DNA of 64,000 bases from assembly GCF_910596095.1 (NCBI RefSeq), contig NC_056533.1:31470662-31534661 (forward strand), read 5' to 3'. Every line of letters begins with the position of its first letter. The stretch's first letter is position 1. The notes beneath the pieces were generated by a model. That model was not told the DNA's origin. It did no database searches and saw only the letters and a list, made by a program, of their open reading frames with translations. The DNA is from Thunnus maccoyii. Its lineage: Eukaryota; Chordata; Actinopteri; Scombriformes; Scombridae. Positions 37,501 through 49,241 of this stretch are shown piece by piece. The position numbers were made by a program, and so were the translations under genes.

Positions 37501-40500
37501 AGAGACGGAGGAGGGGAGGAGGGGGACATAGTATCGTAAGGGAGGTGGGCTGAGTTTGAGGGGCTGTAGCTCAGTAGTCTCACATGGTCGCCTTTCCAAA
37601 AGCCATGTTTCAATACTCAGGATGTATCCTTTAAGCTTCCCTTGAGCTAAACACTGTTCTGCCCCCCCACCCCTCCCCCCCGTTGGATGTGAAAACACAC
37701 ACCTGACTGCTTTCACCGATCTAGAACTGATCAGGTTTTCAAAAAAAAAGGGCAGACTGAAGGATACAATCCTGAAGTATTTCAACATGCTTGCGTCTCT
37801 TCTTCCTCATGACAAAATCAAGAGCACAGGCGACTGGAGGAGGAGTTCAACCCCGTCGCCCAAGCCACGAGGAGAGAGAGAGAGGGAGAGAGACGAGGAA
37901 AAAGGGCCGATGACGAGACTTTTGAGTGTCATTTTTTTTTTTTTTTTTTTTTGGTGGTTTAACCCTGCTTGTGTTCTTGTGCCCTAAGCATTGTGCCCAC
38001 ATGCAGGTGAGTAGTATTTTGGTGTATGTGTGTGTTTGTGTGTGTGACTGCTGGTGTGTCTAAGAGGTGATGCTCATAAGGAAGGGCTAGGCTATGAGAG
38101 AGAAGTGTTAGATACTGCCAACGTGGGCTACTGGGTGACAAAATAAGAGGTTACACTACTGAAGATGTGTCCAAATAACACTACAAATGTGGCTACAGAA
38201 CAGGTATTACAGTAAAGCAGTGATATGCAAAATGAGGAAAGCTACACCAGACTAAGAAGGGATGTGTATCAAGGTCAAAGTAAACTACCGTAAGGCTACA
38301 GGATTCTGGCCTCTTTCCAAAAATGGCCCTGCCATTGAATTATAAAAAGACAAAATGGGTTGGCTTTGAGAATTTTTTTTTTTAAAAAAAGGGAAAGATT
38401 TTCTTTAACTCCCAATTATTATTTTTTAGTTTAAGTTAGCACAAATCTAAAATATAAAAACATATTTAAAGGAGGTTTTCAAAAAAAAGGGGGAGGGAAA
38501 CAAACAGCAACAGACTCAGAGTGAGGACATGAATCAATAATAAAAAAAAGTCAATAAATGCTTACATTTAGTGCATTTTTCGCAGCTTCAGCTCCAGACC
38601 GGCTGTCAAAAGTTACAAACCCGACAGGCTGGAAGACAAAAGGGAAGAAACAAACTGAGACAACCGACCCCCCTGGAAGACCACCTTAACATACAAGAAC
38701 CTGCGTTTTTGGAAAATATCAGATTGATGATTAAAATATTTATGGTTCAGTAGAAAAATCATGACAAATCAGCAATAAAACAATTATTCCTTTTTTTTTA
38801 ATGCTTTAGCTGAAGTGCCACCACTGTCTGGTCATATATATGTTTTATATTTCAGTATAGCATTAAAGCGATTCCTACCGCGGATGGGAAGCATCTCACC
38901 TGTTTTGATGTTAACTTAATCAGTGACCCTTCATAACCCTGCGGGGAAGAAAGATAGCCAATTATCCACCATGGAGTCACATGCAAGAAGTCAGGCATGA
39001 ACGCCTCTCGCCATATGAAGAGAAACCTGCTTGTGTGCACCTTCAGTTTGAGCTCAGTAGCCGTCAGCCATCACGGATCCTTCTGTGACACTGTTACGTA
39101 TTTAAATATGTTATGCTAAAATAAAAGAGACCTGTACATTTCCAACAACTGCTGTACACATGAGGTAAAGCAGCTTTCATTTATTTGATTGTAGATAAAG
39201 TGCTAAAAATAAGAAAATGAAGACCGTGGTATATTTTAAGAGCTGGGCACATGTTATCAATGTAAGGGATTTTTTTTCTTCTGGTTTAAGTATAGATTAA
39301 GCATGACTTCCAAATAAAGACACCGGTTTCAAAACAAGTTAAAAACAGCACAGGGGTTGGTTGAAGCACGAGCAAATTCCTGAGAAATGAAGGGGAATTT
39401 TGCCTGACCAGAGTATTGATAGATGGGATCTCTACTGATCCTGATTTACAGCCATGGAAAATTAAACAACTTTCACTAGCTGTGATAAATCCTTAGCAAC
39501 AATCCGAACCAGATTTACCTTCAGTAAGAGTAGAACAACAATAGGTAGAATACAGTCAACATTAAAGTGATTTCTCTTGTAAAGATCTTGTAAAGTGAGA
39601 AGATTAATTTCAGAGGGAACCTGAAGTGCATGGAAACCTTAAATTAATCAGATTTAACGCTATTTGCACACAATCTGTGCTGTGTTTGCCTACTGTGGAG
39701 GCCTTGAAATAATAAAAAACAAACAAAAAAAAACAACTGTTACTTTGCCTTAAGAAAACAAAACATTTCAGTGGTTGCACAATGCCTGAATGTTACGAGA
39801 ATGAAATAAAATTTCCCTACACGGTGGCTGAGCTGGGTCACGGAGAGGGTTGGTTGGCCAATCGTGAGGGCTACTCATTTACACATACCACAAGATCATC
39901 CATGTGCGAGGGATACCACTTCCAATTTGGTTAGTTAGGACACGGGTGGGAGGGGTGTTTATGGAACTGGAGTCCAGTCAAAAGACAGAGCCCAGGACGA
40001 ACAATGATGTGGCCTCATTTCCATATATGCAAATATCTGGACTTCTATTAACGGGGGGATTGTTTGATTTCAACTACATACAAGAAGGCCTCTGATAAAC
40101 GTTCTACTGTATGAGCTGAAGAATCAAAACGCTACAGGATTGATCGAATATGAAAAACAGTATGAAAAGTTATTTTAAAAAAAAAGAACCTGCACTGGAT
40201 TACAACTGCTTCCTCATACTTTAATGAAACATTATGACTCCAAAGGTCTTCCTTTGTGTGCAGATAATCCTTTTTGAAGCACTCTCCATGACTTTTCCAG
40301 CACCTGGCACACAGCAGCTACCCTTTGCTTTACTTTTTTTTTTTTTTTTTAAAAAAAAGGAGGGTGAGAAGTCAAGTTTCATTTTACAGTATACACACAC
40401 ACACCAAAAATCACACATCTGCCTTCCTCATATGGTTTTATAATGTGTACAACATACAACACCCTGTTTCCTTAGAAATACCATCATGTTGTAACTTACT

Positions 40501-43353
40501 TTAAAAGGTCTGAAGAGAAGGTAAAGTTCCCGAGGTTTGATATCGACTGGTAGGCCACTGACAAACAGTGTTCGTACCTGTAAATAAATTAAAAAAAAAA
40601 AAAAGCACAATATGACAATGATCATTTTGGAGGTGACCATGTGATATTCATAATGTCCTTTTATTTGGTGTCGACTATTAGTTGTACAGAAAAAACAAAC
40701 ATATATATAAATGTTTGGCAAAGTTCCCACATCTGTCAGGCCTCCTGAATAACCAACCTACATATGTATGTATGTGCAATATACATTTATGGAAGTAAGT
40801 CATGGAAAATGAGAAAAAGAATACACAGAAAATATTCAAGATTAAAAAAAAAAGGGACCTCAAAAGTAAAAACACGAGCTGGACAAGTGAACCGACCAAT
40901 GAAAGGTCAGGAATCAAATGTCATATTGGTCAAGTGCTCCCAAACTTTTCCTCGACCCTGATGAACCCTGGAAAGCTGAAACAAAAGCTCTTCTTTCTTT
41001 TACAAGCGTTTCTGGAGATTTTAACCATTTAAACCACTGTTCCCAATCTTTTTTAGCTTATGAGCCCTTAAAAACAAAGCTATGACTTCTTTTGACCTCA
41101 TCAGTTTGCATCTGTTTACAGATCGGATCAGTTCAAACAAAGATTGATTATTCCTTCCAGGATTGTTTGATTTGATTTACTTCAGAGGCCTGAAGAGGTC
41201 AATTTATCCAGTAATTTATCAATAAAGTAAAGATGGGGAGAAAGTCTGAAGGTCTTATACATAGTAACATTTATTTCTTTACTATTCCTTTTATACATTT
41301 ATGCCATTAAAAAAAAAGGTTGGAAGAATCCCTATAGGATTTCATATTTGTCATTATCAAATCTGATCAATCTATGAAACCTGTGATTAAAAAACAGAAA
41401 ATATACATTCTGTCATTACTCCAGCGTGTTAACAAGCTAAACTGGTAAACACAAGAGGGGCCTTCATCCTGCTGGGGACCCCTGGATCCTCTTCAAGGAC
41501 CCCTGGATGTGCCTGGATCCGTCATTGAGCGTTGATGCTGTGTACAGACCAGTGTGGCCGAGGAAACAAACAGTGCAGTGCGAGGCCCATTAGTTCCCAG
41601 CTGGTGGGGAGGCCCTCAGTACAATGGGGCTGCCAGAGGAACAGCACTGGACAACAGTGCACAGCGTGACACCATTTCCTTCCTCTGACCCACGGCCCCA
41701 ACCCTGCAGGCCCTCCGGCATTTTTCAGGTGCCGCACAGCAGCAATTCTCAGCCCTTTACAAGTCAGCACATACAGCAATTGAAGGCCGTCTCAGCTGGG
41801 CGCAAACTCAATGAAGATGTTATAATATGACCAGCGGCTTCTCGTTTCTCAGCGACTCTGGGACGAGTCAGTAAACCTGAAGCTGTGGTGAAGTCTCTGC
41901 AAGCGTTCTGACATCTAATAATAATCTGAAATGCATCAGTTCTATCAAGTGAATTTCTAGAAACAAACAGAGTGATTGATAACAGCATGATATTATATCT
42001 TGATGATTTAACAGATCTGAGCTGACATGAAGGGGTTTTTTTTTTTGCTTGAAAATAAAAGTCTGCCTGTTGCGCTTGGTCTTTGCTATTAATTACAATA
42101 AAAAAAAAAAATACAAGAGCAAATTAGGCTCAGCAAAGGCAAGTGACCACACATGGCTTTGTTAGAAGATAATGGGAACAAAGGAGGACCAACAAAAGGC
42201 CCAGTACTCCCCTCAGTGTCTCTCCATAAGGAGTCATTAAAGAGGAAATATAGCTGACCACACAGATGAAGACTGGCAGCTGTAAGAAGTCAACATGAAT
42301 CATACTGCAGATATTTCAAATTACTCAAAACTGATGTGAAAAATAAACGTTTTATACTCAGTAATCGATTTAAAATCAGTTCAATTTATTCTTAAAACCT
42401 AAAAAACTGCTAATGCAGTTGTGGGTTTCTGGATTCACTTCATGATGACCTAGAACATTTGATGCTGCAACCTCTCTGTGACGCATCATATTTTCTTTGG
42501 CATCCGAGTGCAAACAAACAGCCAAAATCACGGCAACAAAGCGGATGTTTAGGAGGAGGATGACAAAAATTTACAATGGGTATTGTGCAAACCCAATATT
42601 ATAGGCCCCATACTCAATTTATATAGGACATTTTCTTTTTCCCCCCCCAATAGGGACCGGTTTACACATTAAACGCGTTTTTTTACATTAATTTATTGCT
42701 TTTAAACGTAGACTACTGTTTTTTATACCCACATTAAAGGATGATATATTGTAAAGCCTCGTGTTTGAAATAAAGGTTTCATACAAACACAATTAATAAC
42801 GATTTGCTCTTCAATGAGCGAATAAAATAAAATTAAAGCAATTTAAGTGATTCATAATGATGATTGCTTTAATAGTCACCTGGTGACATTAAACCAAATG
42901 TAACCTTTAAAGAAAAAAACAACTAATGACAAGGTACTGCAAGGTTGAGGAATAAAGATTTGCACGTCGAAATTAAATTTAGGAGCATATTCCCAGACTG
43001 ATATCTGTCTAATGTGCCTGTTTTATGATGCTCCACTAGAGGTGGAAGATTACTCACGTTTCCTTTTTAAATTTGCGCCTTCGCTGCTTCCTTTTTTAAA
43101 AAAAACCCCAAAAACTTCAGGACTTCGGTGAAGAGCAAAAAATAAAAATAAAAAAAGCCAATATAAGCAAATTAAATCTCACCCAAACAAACAATTTGTA
43201 AGCAAAACTTACGCACGTCCTAATTTAAAGCAGGAAAGACACATTAGTGAACATGAACACGCCGGTGCAGCAGAGACATGAAACTTTTCATAAACTCACC
43301 TCCTCTTCGATGGAAACGTTGTTGTTCGGCTCTGCGTCAGCTTTGAGACTCAT
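34492..43353 (-). CDS. rbpms2: RNA-binding protein with multiple splicing 2 (Hermes), seven coding exons
   Basis: It encodes Rbpms2, a dimeric single-RRM protein that binds CAC-containing RNAs in oocytes, heart, smooth muscle and retina; in zebrafish it is needed for oocyte fate. The joined exons give 199 residues (human 209). The RRM covers about 19-97, with RNP2 LFVSGL at 22-27 and RNP1 GFVTFD at 60-65. It continues with [20 protein letters not shown] and [15 protein letters not shown], the latter typical of RBPMS2 rather than RBPMS. An eight-alanine run is at 167-174, and the end is GWKSRQFC. I took the ATG at 43351-43353 ([18 protein letters not shown]) because related proteins start there, although the frame is open further upstream. 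It is transcribed in the same direction as cpeb1, which lies downstream. I cannot say whether it is rbpms2a or rbpms2b. Confidence 0.96.
34908..34928. repeat. Poly(A) homopolymer tract in an rbpms2 intron
   Basis: A run of about 20 A. Similar uninterrupted A runs lie at about 24620-24642, 24811-24830 and 25561-25582 (cpeb1 intron 2). Confidence 0.85.
36580..36728 (-). CDS. rbpms2: rbpms2 coding exon 6
   Basis: Residues 129-178: [38 protein letters not shown], eight alanines, LHAQ. Acceptor TCCCCAG, donor GTGAGG. Confidence 0.95.
37343..37493 (-). CDS. rbpms2: rbpms2 coding exon 5
   Basis: Residues 79-128: [40 protein letters not shown] and [10 protein letters not shown]. Acceptor CCCCCAG, donor GTAAGT. 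The frame stays open into the intron, so unspliced sequence shows a longer artificial ORF. Confidence 0.95.
37559..37665 (+). mobile_element. tRNA-derived SINE fragment beside rbpms2 exon 5
   Basis: GGGGCTGTAGCTCAGTAGTC is an A-box head, GTTTCAATAC a degraded B box, and TTCCCTTGAGCTAAACACTG matches the usual SINE body ending in ...GAGCAAGGCACTGAAC. It lies about 65 bp upstream of exon 5, in antisense to the gene. Confidence 0.5.
37870..37893. repeat. GA microsatellite
   Basis: An interrupted GA run in an rbpms2 intron, close to a T-rich homopolymer at 37931-37952. Confidence 0.8.
38566..38628 (-). CDS. rbpms2: rbpms2 coding exon 4 (RNP1)
   Basis: Residues 58-78: [20 protein letters not shown], then N. 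Acceptor TCTTCCAG, donor GTAAGC. Confidence 0.95.
38900..38938 (-). CDS. rbpms2: rbpms2 coding exon 3
   Basis: Thirteen codons, [13 protein letters not shown], inside the RRM. Acceptor CCCGCAG, donor GTGAGA. Confidence 0.95.
40500..40577 (-). CDS. rbpms2: rbpms2 coding exon 2 (RNP2)
   Basis: Residues 19-44: [20 protein letters not shown], then LFRPFK. Acceptor TTTACAG, donor GTAAGT. Confidence 0.96.
41028..41330. mobile_element. Probable miniature element of the 'ggaaccact' family (rbpms2 intron 1)
   Basis: It starts AACCACTGTTCCCAATCTTT, then TTTTAGCTTATGAGCCC and TTTGACCTCATCAG, as in the related copies near 3870 and 47880. The right boundary is unclear. Confidence 0.4.
43300..43353 (-). 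CDS. rbpms2: rbpms2 coding exon 1
   Basis: Residues 1-18, [18 protein letters not shown]; donor GTGAGT. The context before the ATG is GTCGAC, with G at -3. Confidence 0.9.
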
Positions 43354-43587
43354 GTCGACGGTCGTTTCAGCGGCTGCTGCTGCTGCTGCTGCTGCTGCAC
43401 AAAGTATCAAGTTTTTCCTCGTCGAGTGATATTTCCCCCAAGTGCGTCTGTAGCTGCAGTGAAAGTCCTGGTGGCGCTTGAACTTGAGGAGAGAAGAAGA
43501 TGTGCCGAGGTGAGGTCGTGCAGACGAGGACGGCGAGGTATCCGAGGATTTAGAAGAAGTTGCACAAGTATTGCGAGAGAGAATCAT
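43354..43587 (-). other. rbpms2: rbpms2 5' leader with in-frame upstream extension and CAG repeat
   Basis: The frame of Rbpms2 stays open upstream of its ATG to another ATG at 43585-43587, 78 codons away. Eight CAG repeats (plus CTG, 43374-43397) are read in this frame as GCA, giving ten alanines in all at 43369-43398. Known family members start at the inner ATG, so this is most likely 5' UTR; an N-terminally extended form is possible. Confidence 0.5.
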
Positions 43588-43847
43588 TCATAAAGGGGAG
43601 AAAAAAAGGGGAGAAAGAAAGGAAACGACAAGACACGCGCTAAACTAAAGGTGAAGAAGGTGGATTTTGTGCTCCGTGTGTGAGGGTGAAAGATGGGGGG
43701 AAAGAAGTGCGCGTAAAAAACTGAAAGCCCCTGCGCTCACATCAATGCCCTCGGCTGTGGGACTGTGCGGAGGAAGAACAAGTAAACTTTTCTCATTGGA
43801 GCGCGTCTCTCTCCTCCTGTCCGCGAGCGTGCTCCCCCCACCCCCCT

Positions 43848-43885
43848 CCTCCACTCTTCCTCCTCCTCCTCCTCCTCCTCCTTCT
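43848..43885. repeat. TCC trinucleotide tract near the rbpms2 promoter
   Basis: A run of TCC/CTCC repeats about 500 bp upstream of the rbpms2 ATG, in a locally GC-rich stretch (43480-43900) that probably contains the promoter. The minus strand is G-rich (GGA repeats). Confidence 0.7.
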
Positions 43886-44504
43886 CTGCACCTCCTCCCC
43901 CAGCTTTTCAATTAGGTCATCAATTATGTTGGAGTCTGTTGCGAGCAGTAATCAAGCTGCAGATCTGCCTCAGCTGTTGCACGAAGAGCCGGCCCCTCCA
44001 CCGCTACATCACCGTTTCTATGGGACCCAGAGAGCCAATGATAATTTACCCCAAAACCCTCAAATTCATATTACAAAAAACATTATATTATTATTATTAA
44101 ATGTCACTATTTTAGTTGTGCATTTAATCCATTTATTTTCCTGTGTCTACTTTAAATAAAAGGAGGAAAAAGTGCCCATTTTCCTCCTATAATTTTGGAT
44201 CTTATTCTATTTTCCTGACACATAACCTGCTGCTGAATGTGCCACTTCATATGCACAACCCCTTTTATTAGTTTCTGTTCATTTTGTTTTATTCTCTCTT
44301 TCATTTTCTGGGGTGAAACGTTTATAACCAGCTGTATAATAACCAAAAATATATGGCTTTTTAAAGGATTATTATTGATAATATGATTAACATTTGATGT
44401 AGCTATATAGTTAAATTCAATGTACCTGTGTACATTAAGGCTGAATTATCCAATTGATATGTAAAATAACATATTAAACTAATTGTTTGTAGTTTAATAA
44501 ATTA

Positions 44505-44760
44505 AGATGAGATATACTTTATTGTCCCTGATGGAATACTCGTCTTGGGCTCAAGTGTTGCACACAGCTAGAAAAATATGATGCATGATATAAGTACATA
44601 ATCAGACACATATATAATGCACTATTGTACCCCTGATAACTAGAGTTTACTCTATTCCTGAAATAGTGAAGCACCTCACCTGAGGTTCAGTAAAATACAT
44701 ATTTAGAATAATAACAACAATAAGATGTGTAAAAGAGGCAAAGTTCATAAATTAGATATC
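44505..44760 (-). mobile_element. LINE-type 3' tail (antisense)
   Basis: ATATACTTTATTGTCCCTGA followed by ATACTCGTCTTGGGCTCAAG and GTTGCACACAGCTAG is the reverse complement of an L2-like 3' end (usual form CTTTATTGTCCCCGAGGGGAA). Confidence 0.6.
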
Positions 44761-44897
44761 CAATTAAATAAAAACAAGTATTGCACTCGCTAACTGCACG
44801 TTGGCTGATGTGTTAAGGAGTCCAATATATTTCACATCTGTATGAATTTGTTTGAGAAGAGCTCCACTTTAAAAATCAACAACCAATTGTGATTTAG

Positions 44898-44899
<2 letters not shown>

Positions 44900-44932
<33 letters not shown>
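44900..44932. repeat. CA microsatellite
   Basis: An uninterrupted CA run of about 16 units. Confidence 0.95.
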
Positions 44933-44936
<4 letters not shown>

Positions 44937-46109
44937 CCAAACATGGAGAGAAAGCATCATTTGGCACCATAAAATGGTTTGATATTTGCAGCGCAGCATC
45001 ACAGAATCACTGCTTTACAATCCACCTGACAAAAGCAAAATTATACAGTCTAATTATAAAACACCTCCATGTAAAGAACGAGCCGTAAAGAGCATGTAAG
45101 CTTTAATTTATCTGACGTGACTGTGATTTAATATTTATTCAGTTCATGGATGAAGAAATAAACTTAAGCGACAGGCCTCGAAATCTCAAATTCTAGACAT
45201 TACAAATACACATCACGTGCGTGTTTCATAATATGTTAAAAAATATGTTTGGATCCAGGTTGACGTCAGGATGGTGTGGGTGGAGAAACGGCCTGTGCTG
45301 TGTATTGAGACTCAGCGCTGGATGTGAGCCCGGCATGCAGTGTGTTTCCTCACAACAAGGCAGCTCTCAAAGGCCAGACAGTTTCCTGACTTTGTATAGG
45401 AACACAATCAAGGAGGGGTGGGGGCTGGACCGAGTGGACGGACACATTGTCACTGTACTTCTTCAGTGATCTGGGCTAAAAATAGTGAGGCTCTGCCATG
45501 TTTTCAATGTGTTGCTGCTACATATGGAAACTATGTGGTGCAGATACGTACATAAGACAAGCGTACATAACGGCAAAACAGATATTAGGACAAACCTTTG
45601 ATGAAAGACACATATTTATGTCAGTAGTAGCAGTAATTTCACTCATTTAAGATTATGATTATGCCATTACAGTTATCAAATTCTTCACATGAAATTATGG
45701 GAAACAGTTGCTCCTCCTGAATGATTTATAGCAATTTTAATGAGTCAAAATCTTCCTAAATCAAGCAAGGTATCTGTATATTTTAATTAAAAAGTCTAAA
45801 GTCTGTAAGGAGAACATGAAGGCCTTTTTAATGAGCCAGTGTCTTTGCGTTTAAATTATCTGCCCCTCTTAGTTTTGGCTGCTGTTAGGATGAAATATGC
45901 ATAATGTGGTTGATAATGCTGATGTTATTTGATTATGTTGGATCACGACGGGTGCAGAACTCCAGGTTTTATGTTATCACTTGATGTAAATGTGCATTGT
46001 TTGCGTGAGCTCGTGTGTTGGGTTTTTAACATCTGTTTTTCATCTTTTTATTTGATGTTTTATGTATTTTTATTATGTTTTATATTCAAATATGTATGTG
46101 TTTCACCTG

Positions 46110-46165
46110 GCTGAAAGACACATTTCCCCCTCGGGGACAATAAAGTTAAAGTTGAAAGATAAAAG
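46110..46165 (+). mobile_element. LINE-type 3' tail fragment
   Basis: CATTTCCCCCTCGGGGACAA followed by TAAAGTTAAAGTTGAAAGAT is the sense form of the tail seen at 44505. Confidence 0.5.
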
Positions 46166-46270
46166 TAAGAAGGCAAAGTTATGTTTTATGAGAATAAACC
46201 AGAGCTCAGTCCTGCATTGCAAACAGTATGTAGCTTTATTATTTGAGAATGAGAAGGAGAGACATATATC

Positions 46271-46532
46271 GGGGTGGCTGTGACTCAGGAGGTAGAGCGA
46301 GTCGTCCACCAACCGCAGGGTTGGTGGTTCGATTCAAAGTGTCCTTGAGCAAGACACCGAACCCCAAGTTGCTCCTGATGGTCAGGGTGCCTCGCATGGC
46401 TCACATCAGTGTGTGAGTGTGTGTGTAAATAGGTGGATGAGAGGCAAAAATTGGCAAAAATTGTAAATCGCTTTGTCCGATAAGGTAGAAAAGCGCTATA
46501 TAAGTGCAGTCCATTTACCATTTACCATTTAC
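46271..46532 (+). mobile_element. tRNA-derived SINE
   Basis: Full layout: tRNA-like head with A box TGGCTGTGACTCAGGAGGTA and B box GGTTCGATTC; body GTGTCCTTGAGCAAGACACC, GAACCCCAAGTTGCTCCTGA and AAATCGCTTTGTCCGATAAG; tail AAAAGCGCTATATAAGTGCA; and a final CCATTTACCATTTACCATTT repeat. It has a short internal deletion just after the B box. It is a common percomorph SINE and the source of a minus-strand ORF here. Confidence 0.9.
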
Positions 46533-47879
46533 ATTACGCTCTGTTTGTCATTTTAGTAACACTCGCAGCCTATGAAATATTGACTGTGCTGCAGAGTGAT
46601 CATTAATTTATTCAGCACGTACAGCTCGCACAGTGTGTACCATGCGGTTTTAATGCGCAGGAGGCCGCCGCCATCTTTGTGCACCTCGTCCACAGAATCA
46701 AGAAAATGTCGACCTCAAACCTTATCTACAAAAAACAAAGATCAACATTTCTGCACATAAGATCATAAAGCTGTGTGTCTCTCAGTCTTTATTCAGTATC
46801 ATCTTTATTGACTTCTAGCAGAATCATCATGTTAATGATTCAAAGCAATTAAAATCTTATAAAGTTTATATAAAGCTTTTCTGCATATGAAAAGTTTGGT
46901 CTCATGTAATGCTTAATAGTAAAACACAATTCTTTGCTTTGAATGTCAGTTTCATTGTTCATCATGTGATTTTGTTTACATTTGCCATATTGTTTTATAT
47001 GTTGATATTGGAAAATATTCTTATTAATGTCAATAAAATGATTTTGTCCAGCCATAACACACAGTGACTGTAATCTGTGAATATGATGAGACTTTTCTAA
47101 ACCTAATGAACACGGTTTGCTTGAATCAGATTCAGATGATTCCTGTTGTTTGAGAACATGTTAAAACAAAATATGTATGTAAAAACATGAACTTTTTGTA
47201 TCACTTTATTTCTGACAAATGAGACCATCTATTAAATATCTAAACCAGATATTTTAAATACGTCTTATAAACTTGGCTGTCTGAAAAATGTTTTCATGAT
47301 GTTTTTGTTGCATGACATGTCATCTTTCTCTACTTCTTCCTGCAACAACATCATGCCAACATTTCTTTGAATTAATCACCGGTGGAAACCACGATAGACC
47401 GATGGCATACATACAAAGGGTTAAAAAAAGCAAAAATGAGTCACTGAAGCACTGAACCATTTTCTGCCCAAAGATGTCACTGAACTCTTTGCTGCCAAAG
47501 ATAGCTTTGTGTAGATGTACTGTGCAAACTATGTCTTATTTATACATCTCTTCGGTTGGATTTAAAGGAATGTCTGACGTCATATGAAACTAAATTCACT
47601 CTTCCTTAAGTGTTGGCATAAGAGCTTTACATAATTGAGGGCTGAAACCTTCATAGTTGAAATCATCAAGACATGTTTATTTTTTTAGGCTTTAAAAGGA
47701 TTGCTTTAGGACCTCAGTGCCTTATAGGACTCGATGCACTGCTGTCTCTCATTAATTGAAGAAACACGGGAGAGTAAGTCTTTTTTTATGGATCTGCTGT
47801 TTTTACATCACAACCGGTCCCACATGTCTCAAACATTTCTGTTGCCAGTTTAGAAACACTGTAGCTGTACAATATCAAG

Positions 47880-48105
47880 TATATTAAGAGTATTAGGTGT
47901 TGTGACCCGTTAATAAAAAAGAAAAATCAGTCGTGATCCCTTGTCACAGGTTGTAAATGTCCGTGAGATATCACAAGTTCAACCAGAGAGTGATTTTCCC
48001 CTCTCAGTTTGTTTGATTTGAGTAATTTCGGTGGAATAAACAGGTCCAGCGTGTTTAAAAGCAAAGTCTAAAGAAATAAACATAATTTTGTGTAGCAAAA
48101 TGTTT

Positions 48106-48137
<32 letters not shown>

Positions 48138-48138
48138 T

Positions 48139-48185
<47 letters not shown>

Positions 48186-48285
48186 CTCTCTCTTCTTCTT
48201 AGAAAATTACGTCATGACCCCTTAAATTTATCTTGCGACCTCATGAAGGGGCATCAATCCTCAGGTTGGAAACCACTCATTTATT
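47880..48285. mobile_element. Miniature element of the 'ggaaccact' family, split by a TTTC microsatellite
   Basis: TGTTGTGACCCGTTAAT, CAGTCGTGATCCCTTGTCAC and GAGAGTGATTTTCCCCTCTC are followed by the microsatellite and then GTCATGACCCCTTAAATTTA, TCTTGCGACCTCATGA and CAGGTTGGAAACCACTC. The last is the characteristic end. Confidence 0.65.
48103..48200. repeat. TTTC tetranucleotide microsatellite
   Basis: About 20 TTTC units with one break, ending in TCTCTC, inside the element above. Confidence 0.95.
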
Positions 48286-48760
48286 TTATAATGTTTGTTT
48301 CTCCTCAGATTTATCAGAATAAACACATCTGTTACTTTGCAAAAGCAATGTCCAATCCAGTAAACTACTCCTTGTAATCCTCCTTCATTAATATCTGTTG
48401 CACATTCCAGGCTGCATTTATTAATGCAAGAATATATAAACAAATTCTTTTTATGACATTTCAACAGACCGGTTATTTTGTGATTTCCGTGAGCAGAAGC
48501 ATTTAACCTCTTTAATCTTTAAACTGAGGTATGTGTGGGCTGAACTTTGGAGGGAAATGTGTATTAAGTGATGTACAAGACATCTCAAATATTTTTATTA
48601 TTTTTTTGATGAAATTGTGCAGCCATAAAAAAACAGGGAGTCTTGTCTTGTTTCACTCAGTGTAAACATATAGTTCAAATGAAGAGCTGGAACAAGCTGA
48701 TATAGAGTATATGAAAGTGTCAGTCAGTGTGGAATAAGTTAATATAACAACATTAAACTA

Positions 48761-49241
48761 CTTAAAGGTGCAACATGTAAGAATTATGTAAAAAAATTTA
48801 GTTTAAAACATTCAAAAATTAACTAAAATTAATTAACAGAATGTGAAGAAATAATAAAACGAGACCTTCCCTGACTTTCTCGGTTGCCTCTAACAGCCTG
48901 TGGACTGATTTCTGTGTAAACAACTTGGGACGGTTTTGCTGGGAAATCCAAAGGATATGACGTTGATGTGCGCTCCCAAGTGCCTTGCCCCTTTCCTGTC
49001 CCCCTACAGCGTCAACAGGGTGCAACACTAGCTAACGTTAGCTTAGAGTCTGCTAACGTCCGACCCCGAGCTGGCTTTCTTCTTAATGGACAGGTGAGCT
49101 AACATTACTGCATAGCATGTCAGCTTGTGCTGACAAAGTGCAAGCACGCGCGCGAGCAACAGGATGCTGACTGCAGCTCACTTAGTGGCCACCGGTGTTA
49201 CTAATGAGAAGGAATTTCTGAGTCTTACTTGCACCTTTAAG
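48761..49241. mobile_element. Miniature DNA element with CTTAAAGGTGCAA ends
   Basis: The ends are CTTAAAGGTGCAACATGTAA and ACTTGCACCTTTAAG, inverted over 13 bases. It is 481 bp with a GC-richer interior, including GGGTGCAACACTAGCTAACG, and no element ORF. Confidence 0.75.

Noticed and set aside
37032-37613. 193-codon minus-strand ORF as a separate protein
   Set aside because: It is rbpms2 exon 5 read through its donor into the intron; only 37343-37493 is coding.
43667-43915. Proline-rich ORFs around the rbpms2 promoter
   Set aside because: They arise from the TCC/CCCCC tracts in promoter-like sequence.
46271-46345. tRNA gene
   Set aside because: The A and B boxes are those of a SINE head; the body and CCATTTA tail follow and no intact cloverleaf with matching acceptor stem is seen.
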